64,000 bases of DNA from Theocolax elegans. Its lineage: Eukaryota > Arthropoda > Insecta > Hymenoptera > Cerocephalidae. Positions 1 to 10,559 of the stretch are shown piece by piece. Both the position numbers and the translations under genes were made by a program. The notes below the pieces were generated by a model. The model had not been told where the DNA came from, did not search any database, and saw only the letters and a program-made list of their open reading frames with translations. The stretch covers positions 43,728,307-43,792,306 of the forward strand of contig CM047426.1 of the NCBI GenBank assembly GCA_026168455.1. Direction: 5' to 3'. The number at the start of each line of letters is the position of its first letter. The stretch's first letter is position 1.

Positions 1-1104
1 ACCTCTTGTAAGCCATGTTTCGAGCCTTAATGTTTTGCCTAATGAGTGGAGTGATCCAAGATTTATTAGAGCATTTAATGGTAGTGAGCTTTGCTGGTGC
101 TAGGGAGTCAAATGTAAATAGAATAGAAGTGACAAGATTGGAGAGGAGGTTATTGATAATGATGGGCGACGAAGAGAGTGACAGCAAATTAGACTGAAAC
201 GGAGAGATTGAAGGAGAAGGAGAAGGAAGGATTGTGCGGCCAGGCGAGGTATGCGACAAATGAGTAGATGATCGATAAGATGACATAATAGTGGTGTTAA
301 GATGAGATGAAGCTCGATCAAAAGTATTCGAAAACAGTGCAGCCACATCCGACAGATCGATCAACGCAAGGTTGCGCGGCCAGAACCTTTTTGATTTCGG
401 CAAAGGTTTACTAAAATCTAGTTCGAGAATGATAAAGGCATGCCCTGCTGCAAAGGGCACGAGTGATTTCGTATACTTGTAAACTGGCGGAGGATTTCGA
501 ACAATAAATAAATCGAGCCATGTGTGGGATGAAATATTAGCTGCGTGAGTATGATGAGTAGGGTCGGATTCAATTAGAGAGAGGTCTAATGACTCGAAGT
601 AGGACTCCAACATGGCGGACGACCCATCTTTTTTGCCCATATTGATGTTAAAGTCTCCGGTGATTACCACTTGATCGCATGTATGTAAGAACTTTGATAT
701 TGACTTAAAAAATTCGAATGGGTATGCCGCTGTGGGCCTCCGGTAAACCACACAAAAGAGTAACGAACTGGAGCAACCATAAATTTGAAAAATCATAAAC
801 TCGGAAAAAACAGGGTCCGAGTGGGTGACTAACATAACATCAAGGTTACTCCTAATGTAAGCTCAACACCCCCCCCCCACTCCTTTGCAACTCGATCCAA
901 TCTATATAATGTGTAGTTTGGAAGGCCCAGCATATCGGAGGAGTCGTAATCCTTAAGAAAAGTTTCGGAAAAGGAAAAGATATCGTGACTTGAAGGTGCA
1001 ATTAATGATTCAACGGATGAGAAATGAGCTTTTAGTCGGTTGATGTTAACATGAAAGATGCAGAATGTAGTGTTAGTGAGAGATGGTGCCTGGCCAGCCG
1101 ACAC
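1..1104 (-). pseudogene. LINE-A ORF2, AP endonuclease domain (frameshifted, partial)
   Basis: The endonuclease nicks target DNA to prime reverse transcription. From 1104 downward the frame reads NINRLKAHF, then FSFSETFL (metal-binding Glu), then GGGV; it is thrown out of frame at the run of C at about 865-874. In the next frame the domain continues with VYRRP (about 740), GDFNIN (about 650), HTWLDLF (about 525) and GHAFIILELDF (about 440), reaching the left edge. The reverse transcriptase lies outside the window. The frame is joined in phase to the ORF1 stop at 1105-1107 with no ATG, so the ORF2 start is not determined. The homopolymer shift could be a true mutation or a sequencing error. Confidence 0.8.
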
Positions 1105-2333
1105 TCATTTCGACGATGTGGAATTAGAGGACGAGAAACTAAGGATGTCCGATTCTGAATGTATGAGAAGAAGCTGCACTCCCTTGGTTTTACGCATATA
1201 TACATTAAGATTCTTGACTATAGGCCTCGCATAAGTCAGAAGAGGGACGAATAGTCTTAGATAATAAAACGTGTAGTTGCTTGGGCCATAACGCACGTAA
1301 AAATATTGAGCTCGTACCACCCGCACCGAAGAGAGAAAGAGTCCGCCGTAACGCCTTTTAAGAGACGCGCTCGCTCAAGGATGAGATCCCTGATAGAGGG
1401 AGAGGAAAACCTTACCACGATACCGTTACTGGCGTTGTTACTACTTGAAGCAATGGTTGACGATGTTGTCGCGTGCTCGATCTGATTATTAGCTCTATTT
1501 CGGGCAAGCCAAGGTCTGGTGACTATGATGTGCGAGTTGGCCCGGGGGAGTTTAATAGTTGACAATACCTTTTCAACGGCCTCTCCCTCCGAAATTTCCA
1601 AATTAACCGGAAGACCGAGCAACAGTATTTCGCAGGTATCGTTTACCGGCATCGTGGTATTCCCCAAGCAAATATTTTTAACCTCTTCGATTGGACCGCG
1701 AATGTCAACATTCGCGTCCTCCAGACTACCCAGATGACTCGAAAGACCCGTAAACCTTTCATCAGTCTCAGCCTCTAATAGTAAAACCCGGGAATTAAGC
1801 TCCCGAATCTCGTTAGCCAATCCTTGTACCGATGACTCGATGCACGAGACCGAATTTGCCAATTTCGACTCTAAATGGCTCGCGAATTCAGTTAAGAGCG
1901 CGGCCATATCAACGGCACCGGTCGACTGCGCGGGTAGGCCGGAGTGGCACTCAGTGGGCGTGGCGCCGCGAGCTTGCTTAGCAACCTGCGACAATGATGG
2001 CGACGGAGGCGAGGCTACGCGCTTGACACTGAAAGGAGTCGGTATGGGCGTGGCAGATGGCTCGGTAGCACAGATCTCCTTAACTTGTCGTGGCAACCCA
2101 GGCGGTGGCGCCCTCACATCAGTGGCAGCCACGACTAACGCTTTAGCTTTTGCCATCTCGCAACAGCGGCGCTCGGAAGAGCCCGACGGAACCTCAAAAC
2201 AGTAAGAGTGTGTAATCTTATTACACACCGGACAAACCTCGGTATAATCTTTCCTCGTGAGACGTCCGCCACACACAAAGCAGCCGCGCGATGATGCCAT
2301 TACTGCTAATCGACGTCCGCCGGTGAAGGTCAC
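1105..2333 (-). pseudogene. LINE-A ORF1 protein, PHD-like zinc finger plus coiled coil (frameshifted)
   Basis: ORF1 proteins bind element RNA as a chaperone. The N-terminus (residues about 18-60) has a cysteine-rich PHD-like finger: CFVCGG, CPVCNK, HSYC, RRCC. A Pro/Ser-rich linker follows, then a heptad-rich stretch (about 145-215), then a globular part with IIVTRPWLARNR and GIVVRFSS. The likely ATG is at 2299 (MASSRG); the frame is open to 2333. Near 1320 the frame is broken: the C-terminal segment YVRYGPSNYTFYY continues in another frame to the stop at 1105-1107. LINE-B ORF1 has the same order of parts. Confidence 0.75.
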
Positions 2334-2616
2334 AAATAGTAGTGCGAATATAGTGCGAAAGCAGTTTTAAGTTGAGAGTACTGCTCCCCGCAGAGCCGCG
2401 AATTCCCTCTCGCAAGCTAACCTCCAAAAACAACGTTTTGCGAAATTAAAGATTATTGAACTGCCGGCTGCAGCAAAGCAAGACTATTTGTAAAAATAGA
2501 CGCTGCAGTCGGTGAGCGTCCTTTCCACGTTTACTGAAACATACTCGAGGCAGTTGTGTGTGAGCGCCAAGTTTAAGCAAAAACGGAGCAAGAAAACAAG
2601 CTGTCATGTACTCACC

Positions 2617-2634
2617 GAGAGAAAGAGAGAGAGA
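2617..2634. repeat. (GA)n / (TC)n tract between the two LINEs
   Basis: A short GA tract with one AAA interruption lies between the 3' end of LINE-B and the 5' end of LINE-A. It is the probable insertion target of LINE-B; the matching tract is at 7616-7634. Confidence 0.85.
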
Positions 2635-2794
2635 TTGATTGAAAAACAATTTATTGATGCCTAGGTTAAGATTTAACCTTAAGGCAAGAAAGAAATTTGT
2701 ACAATGGTAATAATACATACTAATAATTACAACGCTAATATAAAACTAACAATAACGCAGGCTAAAGGCAAATATACAGAATTATTCAGAATTA

Positions 2795-4423
2795 TTAAAG
2801 AGAATTTAAACTAGACATTAGTAATTGCGCATATAAACGATTCTTAAAAATAGCTACACTAGGGCTTAGTCTAATCTCCGTTTGTAACGAATCCCACAGA
2901 TCCATCGCCTTAATGGTAAACAAATGTTGGTAGGTACTCGTATTTGGGATAGGACGCTCAAAACATGAATATTTAGTGCGTTCAGAACGGCGTAATTCAT
3001 TCCTTGGCGGAGGTAATAATGCATACAAATAATCGGGTTTCAGAGTGGTAAGAATCTGATATACTAGGATACCTAAGAAATATTGCCGCCTAGAATTTAC
3101 CGATAGCCATTTAAGTTTAGAATAAAATGGCATTAACCTAGCATCCTTTCTGAGACGAAAAACGTACCTAACACATGTGTTAAGTAATCGTTGAAGCTTA
3201 ACATTAAGATAATCGGGCAAATCATTGTACACAACAGAGGCATAGTCGAAATGGGGCAATATTAGAGCCGCAACTAACATTTTCCTAACATTATAAGACA
3301 GGAAATTTCCCTTGTTTCGCAACTTGTGCAATACACCATGCACACGAGTAACTACATTCGAGACCTGAGAATTCCATTGGAGATTTTCATTAAATATTAC
3401 ACCTAAGTTCCGCGTAAAACTAACTAGGTCGATAGTATGACCATCAATGACGATAGGCGGTAGCTGATCACGTCTAATACACCTAAGTTGTTGGGGTGAT
3501 CCTATAAACATTGCTTTGGTTTTAGAAAAATTTAGATCTAAACCATAATTTTGAGCCCAATTTGCTATCCTACACCCATCGTGTATAATCTTATCAATAG
3601 CTATGGCACAATCACAAGGCTTGACATGTAAATATAACTGTAGATCGTCCGCAAACAAAAGACCCTTAGTGAAAGTCAACTCATCCAGAATCGAGTTTAT
3701 AAAAATAAGAAAAATAATAGGACCAGGTGTCGATCCCTGGGGTACACCTGAAGTAGTATTGACAAACTGAGAAAGAACGCCTCTTTGGTCAACGACGGCC
3801 TAAATACGCCCAGTAAGATACGAATGAAACCACTCTATTACATTATTATCAAAATTCAGATTTTTGAGCATGCGTAAGAGTTCAAAGTGATTTAGCGTAT
3901 CAAATGCTTTCTTAAAGTCGAAAAGGATAAGGAGAGTAATCAATCCCTGATCAATACCCAACCGTATACCTTCAGTAAGCTTCAGCAAGGTAGTTTGAGT
4001 ACTAAAGGAACTACGAAACCCAGATTGATACGGTGATAAAATGCTATTAGACTCTAAGTGGGAGGTGATCTGCTGAGTTACCAACCTATCAAACACCTTA
4101 GCAAAGTGAGGTAAATTTGCAATAGGTCTAGTGTCAGAAGGCGACAACGGTTTAGATATTTTATTAAGAGGAATGATCGTTGCTGCCTTCCAAATAAGAG
4201 GATATCTATTAGTCGATAAAGAAAGGTTGAATAAAACAGTTAGTGGCGGGGTAATAATATCAAAAACATTCTGAAAATAAGATAAGGAAAGACCATCTAA
4301 ACTACGACTTCTCGCCTTAGGAAGGCAGGAAGAAAGAGCTTTTCTGACTTCAGTAGCAGAAATAGGTTTAAATGAGAAAAGTGGATAGTTCTGGGTAGGA
4401 AGCAAGCTCAAGATCTCCTGCAA
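2795..4423 (-). pseudogene. LINE-B ORF2 reverse transcriptase (one in-frame stop)
   Basis: Copies element RNA into DNA at the nicked target. The frame 4423 to 2795 is continuous except for one TAG at 3800-3802, in a position where related RTs usually have Gln after the fingers/palm motif SYLTGRI. Motifs in order: PIWKAA-like WKAATIIPLNK (about 4190), FRPIAN-like region, YQSGFR (about 4025), LFDFKKAFDT with catalytic Asp (about 3920), GVPQGS (about 3740) and FADDLQ with the catalytic Asp pair (3655-3644), then the thumb and LGVIF. The upstream join to the endonuclease needs a frameshift near 4430. Confidence 0.9.
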
Positions 4424-5592
4424 CTGGTCGGAAGTGCAGCACGGGTGTTAATAAGTTCATCAGCAGTGAAAAACTTTAATGGAGAATTCGATGTGTCTCT
4501 AGTAATCCCTAATTTACTGGGTAACCGCCAATATTGAGATTGATCTGAGAGACTAGAAAATGACCGTTCATAAAATGAATCACGTGCTAACTTAAGTTCA
4601 AATTTAAGCGATTTCCGCACATTCCTATACTCATTGAGTAAAAGTGAATCACGAAGTCTTTTGGCTCTTTTATATAACCGATCGCGCAATTTACATTTAG
4701 ATTTAAGTGTAGGAGTAAGCCAAGGAGCAGAACGTTGGCGAACCCGTTTAGTTGTAATAGGTGCATGTTTGTCTACATTGGTGATAAAGATACAACGTAC
4801 AAGATCAAGATACGAGTCAACATTGTAGGACTCAAAAGATGTAACACATGCTGCATCCAAATCAGAAGTAATAGAAGTAGTAAATAACGAAGGAGAAAAG
4901 TTATTAAAGTCACGAAAAGTATAAATCTTATAATCCGAAATCTGAGATGAAATAATAAAATCAATAACAATAAAATCATGTCCATTTATAAAGGGACTGT
5001 GAGACTGCTTCAATGAACTTATTTTCTCCTTAGAATCAACAAGAATAACATCAAGCCATGTGTCGGTATCATCTCTATGATGCGTTGCTTCAAAAGGCAC
5101 TAAATGATACAAGTTTTCAGTAATTAGATCTTTAAAGTGCTTACTATAGTAATCATCGGCAAGTAAATTTGAATTAAAGTCACCGGCAATAATGACATTT
5201 TTGTACAGATGTGACCAATCTTGCAAAGCATTAAAAAATTTAGTAAGAACATTACCCTTGGGCCTTCTATATACAGAGGCGAAGAGAATTTTAGCACTTG
5301 TCAAAGATAACTCCAAAATCAAATATTCAGTTTCATTAATAGAATTAATCTGAGGAGCCTCTAAAATTTTAAATCCAATACCATCACGAAGGTAACATGC
5401 TACACCACCTCCTTGGATAAACTCCCTTTTACCGGTAGACGAGGTTAATCCACGATCATTACGAACTAAAGTAAAGTTAGGTATAGTGTAAGATGAATCT
5501 GGGCGATTGGGCGTTAACCAAGATTCTGAAATAGACAAAATATCAATATTTTCAGTGCTAAGAAGAAATTCAATATCAGCCAAATGATTCAT
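4408..5592 (-). CDS. LINE-B ORF2, AP-type endonuclease domain
   Basis: 394 codons from an ATG at 5592. Apurinic-type endonuclease fold visible by motif: ESWL (Glu23), GGGV (61-64), YRRP (108-111), GDFN (137-140), LDVILVD (180-186) and GHDFIVIDF (204-212, active-site His region). The C-terminal third (about 265-370) is the basic linker to the RT. The domain starts a few residues late compared with usual AP endonucleases, so the true ORF2 start may lie upstream (5593-5676) with a lesion. The frame ends at 4408, overlapping the RT frame by 16 nt; an ancestral ORF2 would have been continuous. Confidence 0.88.
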   Translation of the reverse strand: MNHLADIEFLLSTENIDILSISESWLTPNRPDSSYTIPNFTLVRNDRGLTSSTGKREFIQGGGVACYLRDGIGFKILEAPQINSINETEYLILELSLTSAKILFASVYRRPKGNVLTKFFNALQDWSHLYKNVIIAGDFNSNLLADDYYSKHFKDLITENLYHLVPFEATHHRDDTDTWLDVILVDSKEKISSLKQSHSPFINGHDFIVIDFIISSQISDYKIYTFRDFNNFSPSLFTTSITSDLDAACVTSFESYNVDSYLDLVRCIFITNVDKHAPITTKRVRQRSAPWLTPTLKSKCKLRDRLYKRAKRLRDSLLLNEYRNVRKSLKFELKLARDSFYERSFSSLSDQSQYWRLPSKLGITRDTSNSPLKFFTADELINTRAALPTSCRRS

Positions 5593-5676
5593 TATAGAGT
5601 TAGCATTTATTTGGGCAACGCGTAGTGACGATTTACAGCTAAATTTCGATTTGTTACAAATATGGTTAGCAGGCAG

Positions 5677-6705
5677 TCAAGATAACTTCTCGAGATCAGC
5701 TAAAGTGATAATTTGAATGCGCTCGGATTTGTCGTCTTTGCGGACATAAAGTTTGCCTTCACGAGTCCAGATGTATTTATAATCTAACGGTTCGAGCCTG
5801 CTTTTGGTAAGCAAGCGCAACTCATGGATAGATGGGGGTAACATCTCATACAAATTAATAGGTTTGTTAGCTAAAATACCCGAATTATCAACAATATTAC
5901 CGTAAGTAATTACACCAAATTTACGCTTTACTTCCAAAACAAAATTACGAATTTCAGCAGATTTAAATCTAATTACAAATGATTTCGTCAGATTACCAGC
6001 ATTTTGAGTCGACGGACCTGCGATTCTAGTAGAACTATTGGAAGAAACATTAAAAGGGCGGATCTCAAGGATGTCATTTAGTAAATGCTCTAATTTTAAA
6101 AGGCACAATATTTTCCTGGATAATTCGTTTAGGGGTGTCAGACATAATGATGGTATACCTGTAACCTTAATTTGGGTACTAGGTGTCGCATTAACATACA
6201 AATCTTTGAGTTGCTGGATTTCAGCACGTAGAGCGGCATTTTCAGTTTCTAATGCAGTAACACGATCATTATATAAATCAAAGTTTTTATCTAACTTATC
6301 CAATTTGTCTTTAATGAGATCGCTATCAGCTTTAGAGCTTTTGTAAAGAAAGGCAGTTTGCTGGGACTGGGACATAGATTCCCAATCATCAGGTAAATCC
6401 ATCGCGACAAGCTGATTTACAAAAGACGAGTTGCCAAAAGAAGAATTTAGAGCACCATCCAAATCACGCGCGGCATCAAAAGCACAATTTGTTTTACTGT
6501 TCGAGCAAGATATTAATTGTGATTTTAAGATCGGGTCACTTAAATTAGTACGACAACAAATATCGCTAGGCTTATTTCTTAAATATATATTTACGCAACC
6601 CGGATGAAAAAGCTTACCACACACATTACAAATTCTTATAAATGTAGAAACATTCTTGGCACATCTACAACAATTTGTAAAACCAGTTTTGGAACTGGTG
6701 TTCAT
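5677..6705 (-). CDS. LINE-B ORF1 protein, PHD-like finger and coiled coil
   Basis: Intact RNA-binding ORF1 frame. I take the ATG at 6705 (MNTSSK); the open frame extends to 6723 with no earlier ATG. N-terminal cysteine cluster: CCRCAK, CNVCGK, FHPGC, DICC (PHD-like). A long heptad-rich helix lies at about residues 135-175 (DKLDKLDKNF, LETENAAL). After it comes an RRM-like region with KVTGIP and SFVIRFKS, and a basic C-terminal domain (LTKSRLEPLDY, EGKLYVRKDDK). It ends at 5677, 85 nt before the endonuclease frame. Confidence 0.85.
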   Translation of the reverse strand: MNTSSKTGFTNCCRCAKNVSTFIRICNVCGKLFHPGCVNIYLRNKPSDICCRTNLSDPILKSQLISCSNSKTNCAFDAARDLDGALNSSFGNSSFVNQLVAMDLPDDWESMSQSQQTAFLYKSSKADSDLIKDKLDKLDKNFDLYNDRVTALETENAALRAEIQQLKDLYVNATPSTQIKVTGIPSLCLTPLNELSRKILCLLKLEHLLNDILEIRPFNVSSNSSTRIAGPSTQNAGNLTKSFVIRFKSAEIRNFVLEVKRKFGVITYGNIVDNSGILANKPINLYEMLPPSIHELRLLTKSRLEPLDYKYIWTREGKLYVRKDDKSERIQIITLADLEKLS

Positions 6706-7615
6706 TAGAAGTGAAGAAAACACAGAACAAAGTAGAGGTACAAATGTGCCAAGAACACTCTAATAGTACAAAAAAGAAAAAAGAAAAAATACTATGAACT
6801 TATAACAACTATGCACCGTTATCATTATTATTCATAACAAGACTACTAGTTAATTAATTTGCAATAACAATAACAATAATAGTAATAATAATACTCGCAA
6901 TAAGAATCACAATATTGAATTCGGTTATAAGCTAAAAGTAGATAACTGTTAAAAGCAGATAATTTAACGCGAAAGTCGTGTGTGTGGCGCCATCTAGCGG
7001 TAAACTTAGAAATCACGTACCCAGAGTACTCGGAGAAAAGCACATGTTTTACCTAACCTAAATTAATTAAAAATACAGAGTGTAAGTTAATTGAAATATA
7101 AACAAATAAGTGTCAGATAACGAAAATAGAAAGTTCACAAAAGTCAAATCCTTAAAAATCACCGGTAAATATATAAAAATACACTGTTCGAGTTTAGGCA
7201 CTAGCACTACTACACTTCCTGTATAGATGTAAAAACAGTCACTATACTAGATATGAGGTAATATAAACAACACTGACTAGGCACCATACAGTCAGGATCA
7301 GGTTTCCAGCATGGAAGAAGTAGTAGCAGCAGCGTCACACCAGGAAAGCGATTGACGTCACGCCAGTCGTCACCGACGGGATACTGACCTCGTACGAGAT
7401 GGTAGTCAACCCATCAAAAGTATCGATAAATAATGCACAGTTTTAATTAGATCCTGAGTTGCTCACAGCATAAAAAACTACAAAGTAATTGCGCCAAAGT
7501 GAGCTCCCAGGTATTAGAAATCCTGCAAAATAATATCTCTCCCAACAAGCATTAAAATAAAGAGTAAACAGATAAGTAGAAAGAGCAGTCAAAATAATAC
7601 GTCTGTTTACTTACC
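6706..7615 (-). other. LINE-B 5' leader / promoter region
   Basis: About 900 bp without a convincing gene. It is placed in the element because it lies between ORF1 and the shared 5' motif GGTAAGTA at 7615. It contains a splice-donor-like start (GGTAAGTA) and an acceptor-like TTATTTTGCAG near 7525 in the element's sense, so a leader intron is possible but unproven. Confidence 0.55.
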
Positions 7616-8033
7616 AAGAGAGAGAGAGAGAGAATATAATACAATCGAATATTATATTAATTCGTTATAATATATATATATGTATATGGGTGGTTCTCTG
7701 TCACATCGAAGATGAAAAAAATAAATATTGCTATAACTGTGGGAATATGTTTTAGAGGTATCCAGTAGTTCTCCTGAATTTTTTCAGATTTTTTCTGGGC
7801 CATTATTTTAAGTTAGAGAGAGTCAAAGTTGACATTTTAGCACTTTTTCGCATTATATGCCCATTTTCATGAATTTTTAGCTCCCAGGGGATGCATTTTT
7901 CACTAAAAACATAAGTATGACTTTTTTTGTAAAATTTTCCGAACTTTTCATTAAAAATACTTTTAAAGACATAAATGTATGCTGTACACTCTTGTAAGCC
8001 ATTTAAACCTTAAATAGTGAAAATCAGCAATTA
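7616..8033. other. (GA)n tract and AT-rich spacer
   Basis: (GA)n at 7616-7634 and a short (TA)n near 7670-7680, then AT-rich sequence in which I see no gene or repeat. Confidence 0.6.
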
Positions 8034-8830
8034 TTACCAAATAATTTTACAACAATCGTTTTGACAACTACTACTACATATTTTCCATGCAATCGCTTTC
8101 TGCATTTTGATACGCAGACGATGCGGGAATTTTAAAACCAAATTTATTGCAATAATCAATTTTACAATATTGCTATACACAATTCTATGCGATCGTATTC
8201 TGCATTTTGTTAGGCAGACGATGCTCGAATTGTTACCAAAAAATTTTACAACAATCGTTTTGTAACTTCTACTACACATTTTCCATGCAATCGTTTTCTG
8301 CATTTAGATGCACAGACGATGCAGGAATTTTGAAACCAAAATAATTTCAATAATCAATTAAACCACTATTGCTATACATAATTCTATGCGAGCGTTTTCT
8401 GCATTTTGTCAGGCAGACGATGCTCAAATTGTTACCAAAAAATTTTACAACAATCGTTCTGACAACTACTACTACATATTTTCCATGCAATCGCTTTCTG
8501 CATTTTGATACGCAGACGATGCAGGAATTTTAAAACCAAATTTATTACAATAATCAATTTTACAATATTGTTGTTCACAATTCTATGCGATCGTTTTCTG
8601 TATTTTGTTAGGCAGACGATGCACGAATTATTACCAAATAATTTTACAATAATCGTTTTGGCATCTACTTCTACACATTTTCCATGCAATCGTTATCTGC
8701 ATTTAGATACGCAGACGATGCAGGAATTTTGAAACCACAATTAGTTCAATAATCAATTAAACTACTATTGCTATACACAATTCTATGCATTCGTTTTCTG
8801 CATCTGATATGCTGTTCAATGCAATCATTA
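8034..8830. repeat. Satellite, ~199 bp unit built of two ~100 bp monomers, ~4 copies
   Basis: The phrase TTACCAAA(T/A)AATTTTAC recurs at about 8034, 8232, 8432 and 8631. Within each unit two related halves can be aligned: one has CCATGCAATCG...GCAGACGATGC(A/G)GGAATTTTAA, the other CTATGCGATCG...GGCAGACGATGC(T/A)CGAATT. The monomer offset is about 100 bp and the unit repeats at about 199 bp, a dimeric higher-order repeat. A decayed partial monomer ends near 8830. Confidence 0.9.
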
Positions 8831-9034
8831 TGTGAATTACCTTATTTTACTCAAATCTACTTAATAAAAATTTATATTGGTATCGTAGCTAAGCGCTATG
8901 TGGTGTTGACATAAGCATCGCAAACGATAGGTAGATGCAGGACTAGTTGGCTAGTAGACAGCAGATAAATAAAGGATCCATTGTCATCGCAGTCTGCATT
9001 TAGTGGAAGATTCTATGAATGTTTGATTAAACTT
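8831..9034. other. AT-rich spacer
   Basis: Unique-looking sequence between the satellite and the first direct repeat; I see no gene. Confidence 0.5.
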
Positions 9035-9330
9035 CGAAATTAACCTGTAAGTACCTAAAAAGTTTTTTTACATGAACTAATCATTTACACATATAAAAGA
9101 AAACCGATTCATTTATTGAAGAGTAAGAACAGTAACCTAATCTACAAACGTAACTCTCATAATTACGGTCAATCTGTTAATTTTTCACTCACAAGATAGT
9201 CCTACATCCTTCACATATAATTTGATTGCACTTCTTTAGATAGGAAATAAGATCTGCATAATGGTTTGGCGTTAGGTATTATTTCCAAAGACAATAATAT
9301 GTATGCAATCAAACATAACCTTTATTATGT
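9035..9330. repeat. Direct repeat copy 1 (~290 bp)
   Basis: Starts GAAATTAACCTG and contains ACATGAACTAATCATT, AATTACGGTCAATC and GTTTGGCGTTGG-like blocks in the same order and spacing as 9697-9990. The two copies look roughly 80% identical by eye, with starts ~662 bp apart. No coding content recognised. Confidence 0.8.
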
Positions 9331-9696
9331 TTATGCAAGGAGTACCTGAAATTTTTCGTATATGGACTGCTTAATTACTAAATAGACAAAAGCTGGTGCA
9401 TTAATTGAAGTATTTGGGTTTGGTAGATGATTAGTGGATGTAAATAAAGACAGTAACCAACCCACAGGTAGAGATCCTATGGCTACTGTAACCAGCAGTT
9501 AGATGGAAATTCCATTGCTGTTATAGACAGCTGTTCGAGGTCCAATTGGCAATTATATTCAGCATTAGCTAGAGGATACAATGACATCATAGATCTACTG
9601 TTAATTCGAAAATTTCATGAGTGTCGTAGCTATCTATTAGTAACTGGAGGTTACTTGTATTAAGAAAGACCAAATGAATTTTCATCACTTCACTTT

Positions 9697-9990
9697 GAAA
9701 TTAACCTGGACGTATCTAAAAAATTTGTTGTACATGAACTAATCATTCATACAAACAGAAGATAATCGATGCAATAATCAAAGAGAAAAAACAGTAACCT
9801 AACCTATAAACACAACTCTTATAATTACGGTCAATCAGTTAATTTCTCACCTACAAGACAGCCCGACATCCATCACACATGATTTGTTTGCAGTTCCTTG
9901 GCTAGAGATTAAAGTTATGTATAATTGTTTGGCGTTGGATATTATTTTCAAAGATGACGAGCTATATGGTATCAAACATAACCTTGAAGT
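9697..9990. repeat. Direct repeat copy 2 (~290 bp)
   Basis: Second copy of the 9035-9330 block, ending near ATCAAACATAACCTT. The sequence between the copies is not obviously shared. Confidence 0.8.
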
Positions 9991-10555
9991 CGGACGCCAC
10001 CAAACGCTGGATAGCTGGGTATTTTTTTATACAAGAGCCATTGCGTGAACTCCGCAACATTGACGTAGTCAGGAAAATCAACATTCAGTATTTCGAAATT
10101 ATCACTATATACCACAATGCTCACGAAAAAACACAACAATGTTTACAAGCCGTTTTTTTATCCAAATGAAACGGTCACGAGCACCGTGCAGAGTGACCAG
10201 TTGGCGATTTTTTTTCCTTTTCTCTCTTACGTATATTGATGTATATTAATCAAGAGCAACAAGGAGAAAAATTCGCCATCTGGCAACCCTGGCAACGTGA
10301 ACCTCACTAGTATCGACCCGGGAAGCACAACTGCGCATGCGCGCACGGACTCTAGTCGAACGAGAGACATACGCGGCCCGTTCTATCGACAATCGTGCCT
10401 TGATAAAGGCCCTGATTTCTTATTAATTTTTACTAATTTTTATAGCTTCCATTAATGCATAGCAATCTACGAAATAACAATCAGAACTAAATAAAAACTA
10501 TTAATATTAAATAATTTAAAGAATATATGAAATTTTCTAAATTATACGATACTCA
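9991..10555. other. Unannotated spacer
   Basis: No gene recognised. A CpG-containing patch at 10320-10400 (GCGCATGCGCGC) resembles 11210-11260, so it may be the edge of the repeated block described next. Confidence 0.45.
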
Positions 10556-10559
10556 ACCT

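Larger units (their letters stand above)
1..2616 (-). mobile_element. LINE-A, CR1-like non-LTR retrotransposon, 3' part outside window
   Basis: Minus-strand non-LTR element: 5' leader (2334-2616), ORF1 (to 1105), then the start of ORF2 with an AP-type endonuclease running off the left edge. The 5' end is placed at 2616 because the element begins GGTGAGTA directly after a (TC)n tract, exactly as LINE-B begins GGTAAGTA after its own (TC)n tract at 7615. The PHD-like zinc finger in ORF1 and the endonuclease type fit the CR1 group (family knowledge). The coding parts carry frameshifts, so this copy is dead. Confidence 0.8.
2635..7615 (-). mobile_element. LINE-B, near full-length CR1-like non-LTR retrotransposon
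   Basis: About 5 kb minus-strand element with 5' leader, ORF1, AP endonuclease, reverse transcriptase and a short 3' tail ending with AATAAATTGTTTTTC at about 2640. It is bounded on both sides by (GA)n. Visible lesions are few: one frameshift between endonuclease and RT near 4430 and one in-frame TAG at 3800-3802. Same orientation as LINE-A and same 5' start motif, so the two are related. Confidence 0.85.

Noticed and set aside
829..1104. Independent 91-codon gene
   Set aside because: It begins at GTG and is the first piece of a LINE endonuclease cut off by a homopolymer frameshift.
8034..8830. CRISPR-like repeat array
   Set aside because: Repeats are contiguous with no unique spacers, and the genome is eukaryotic.
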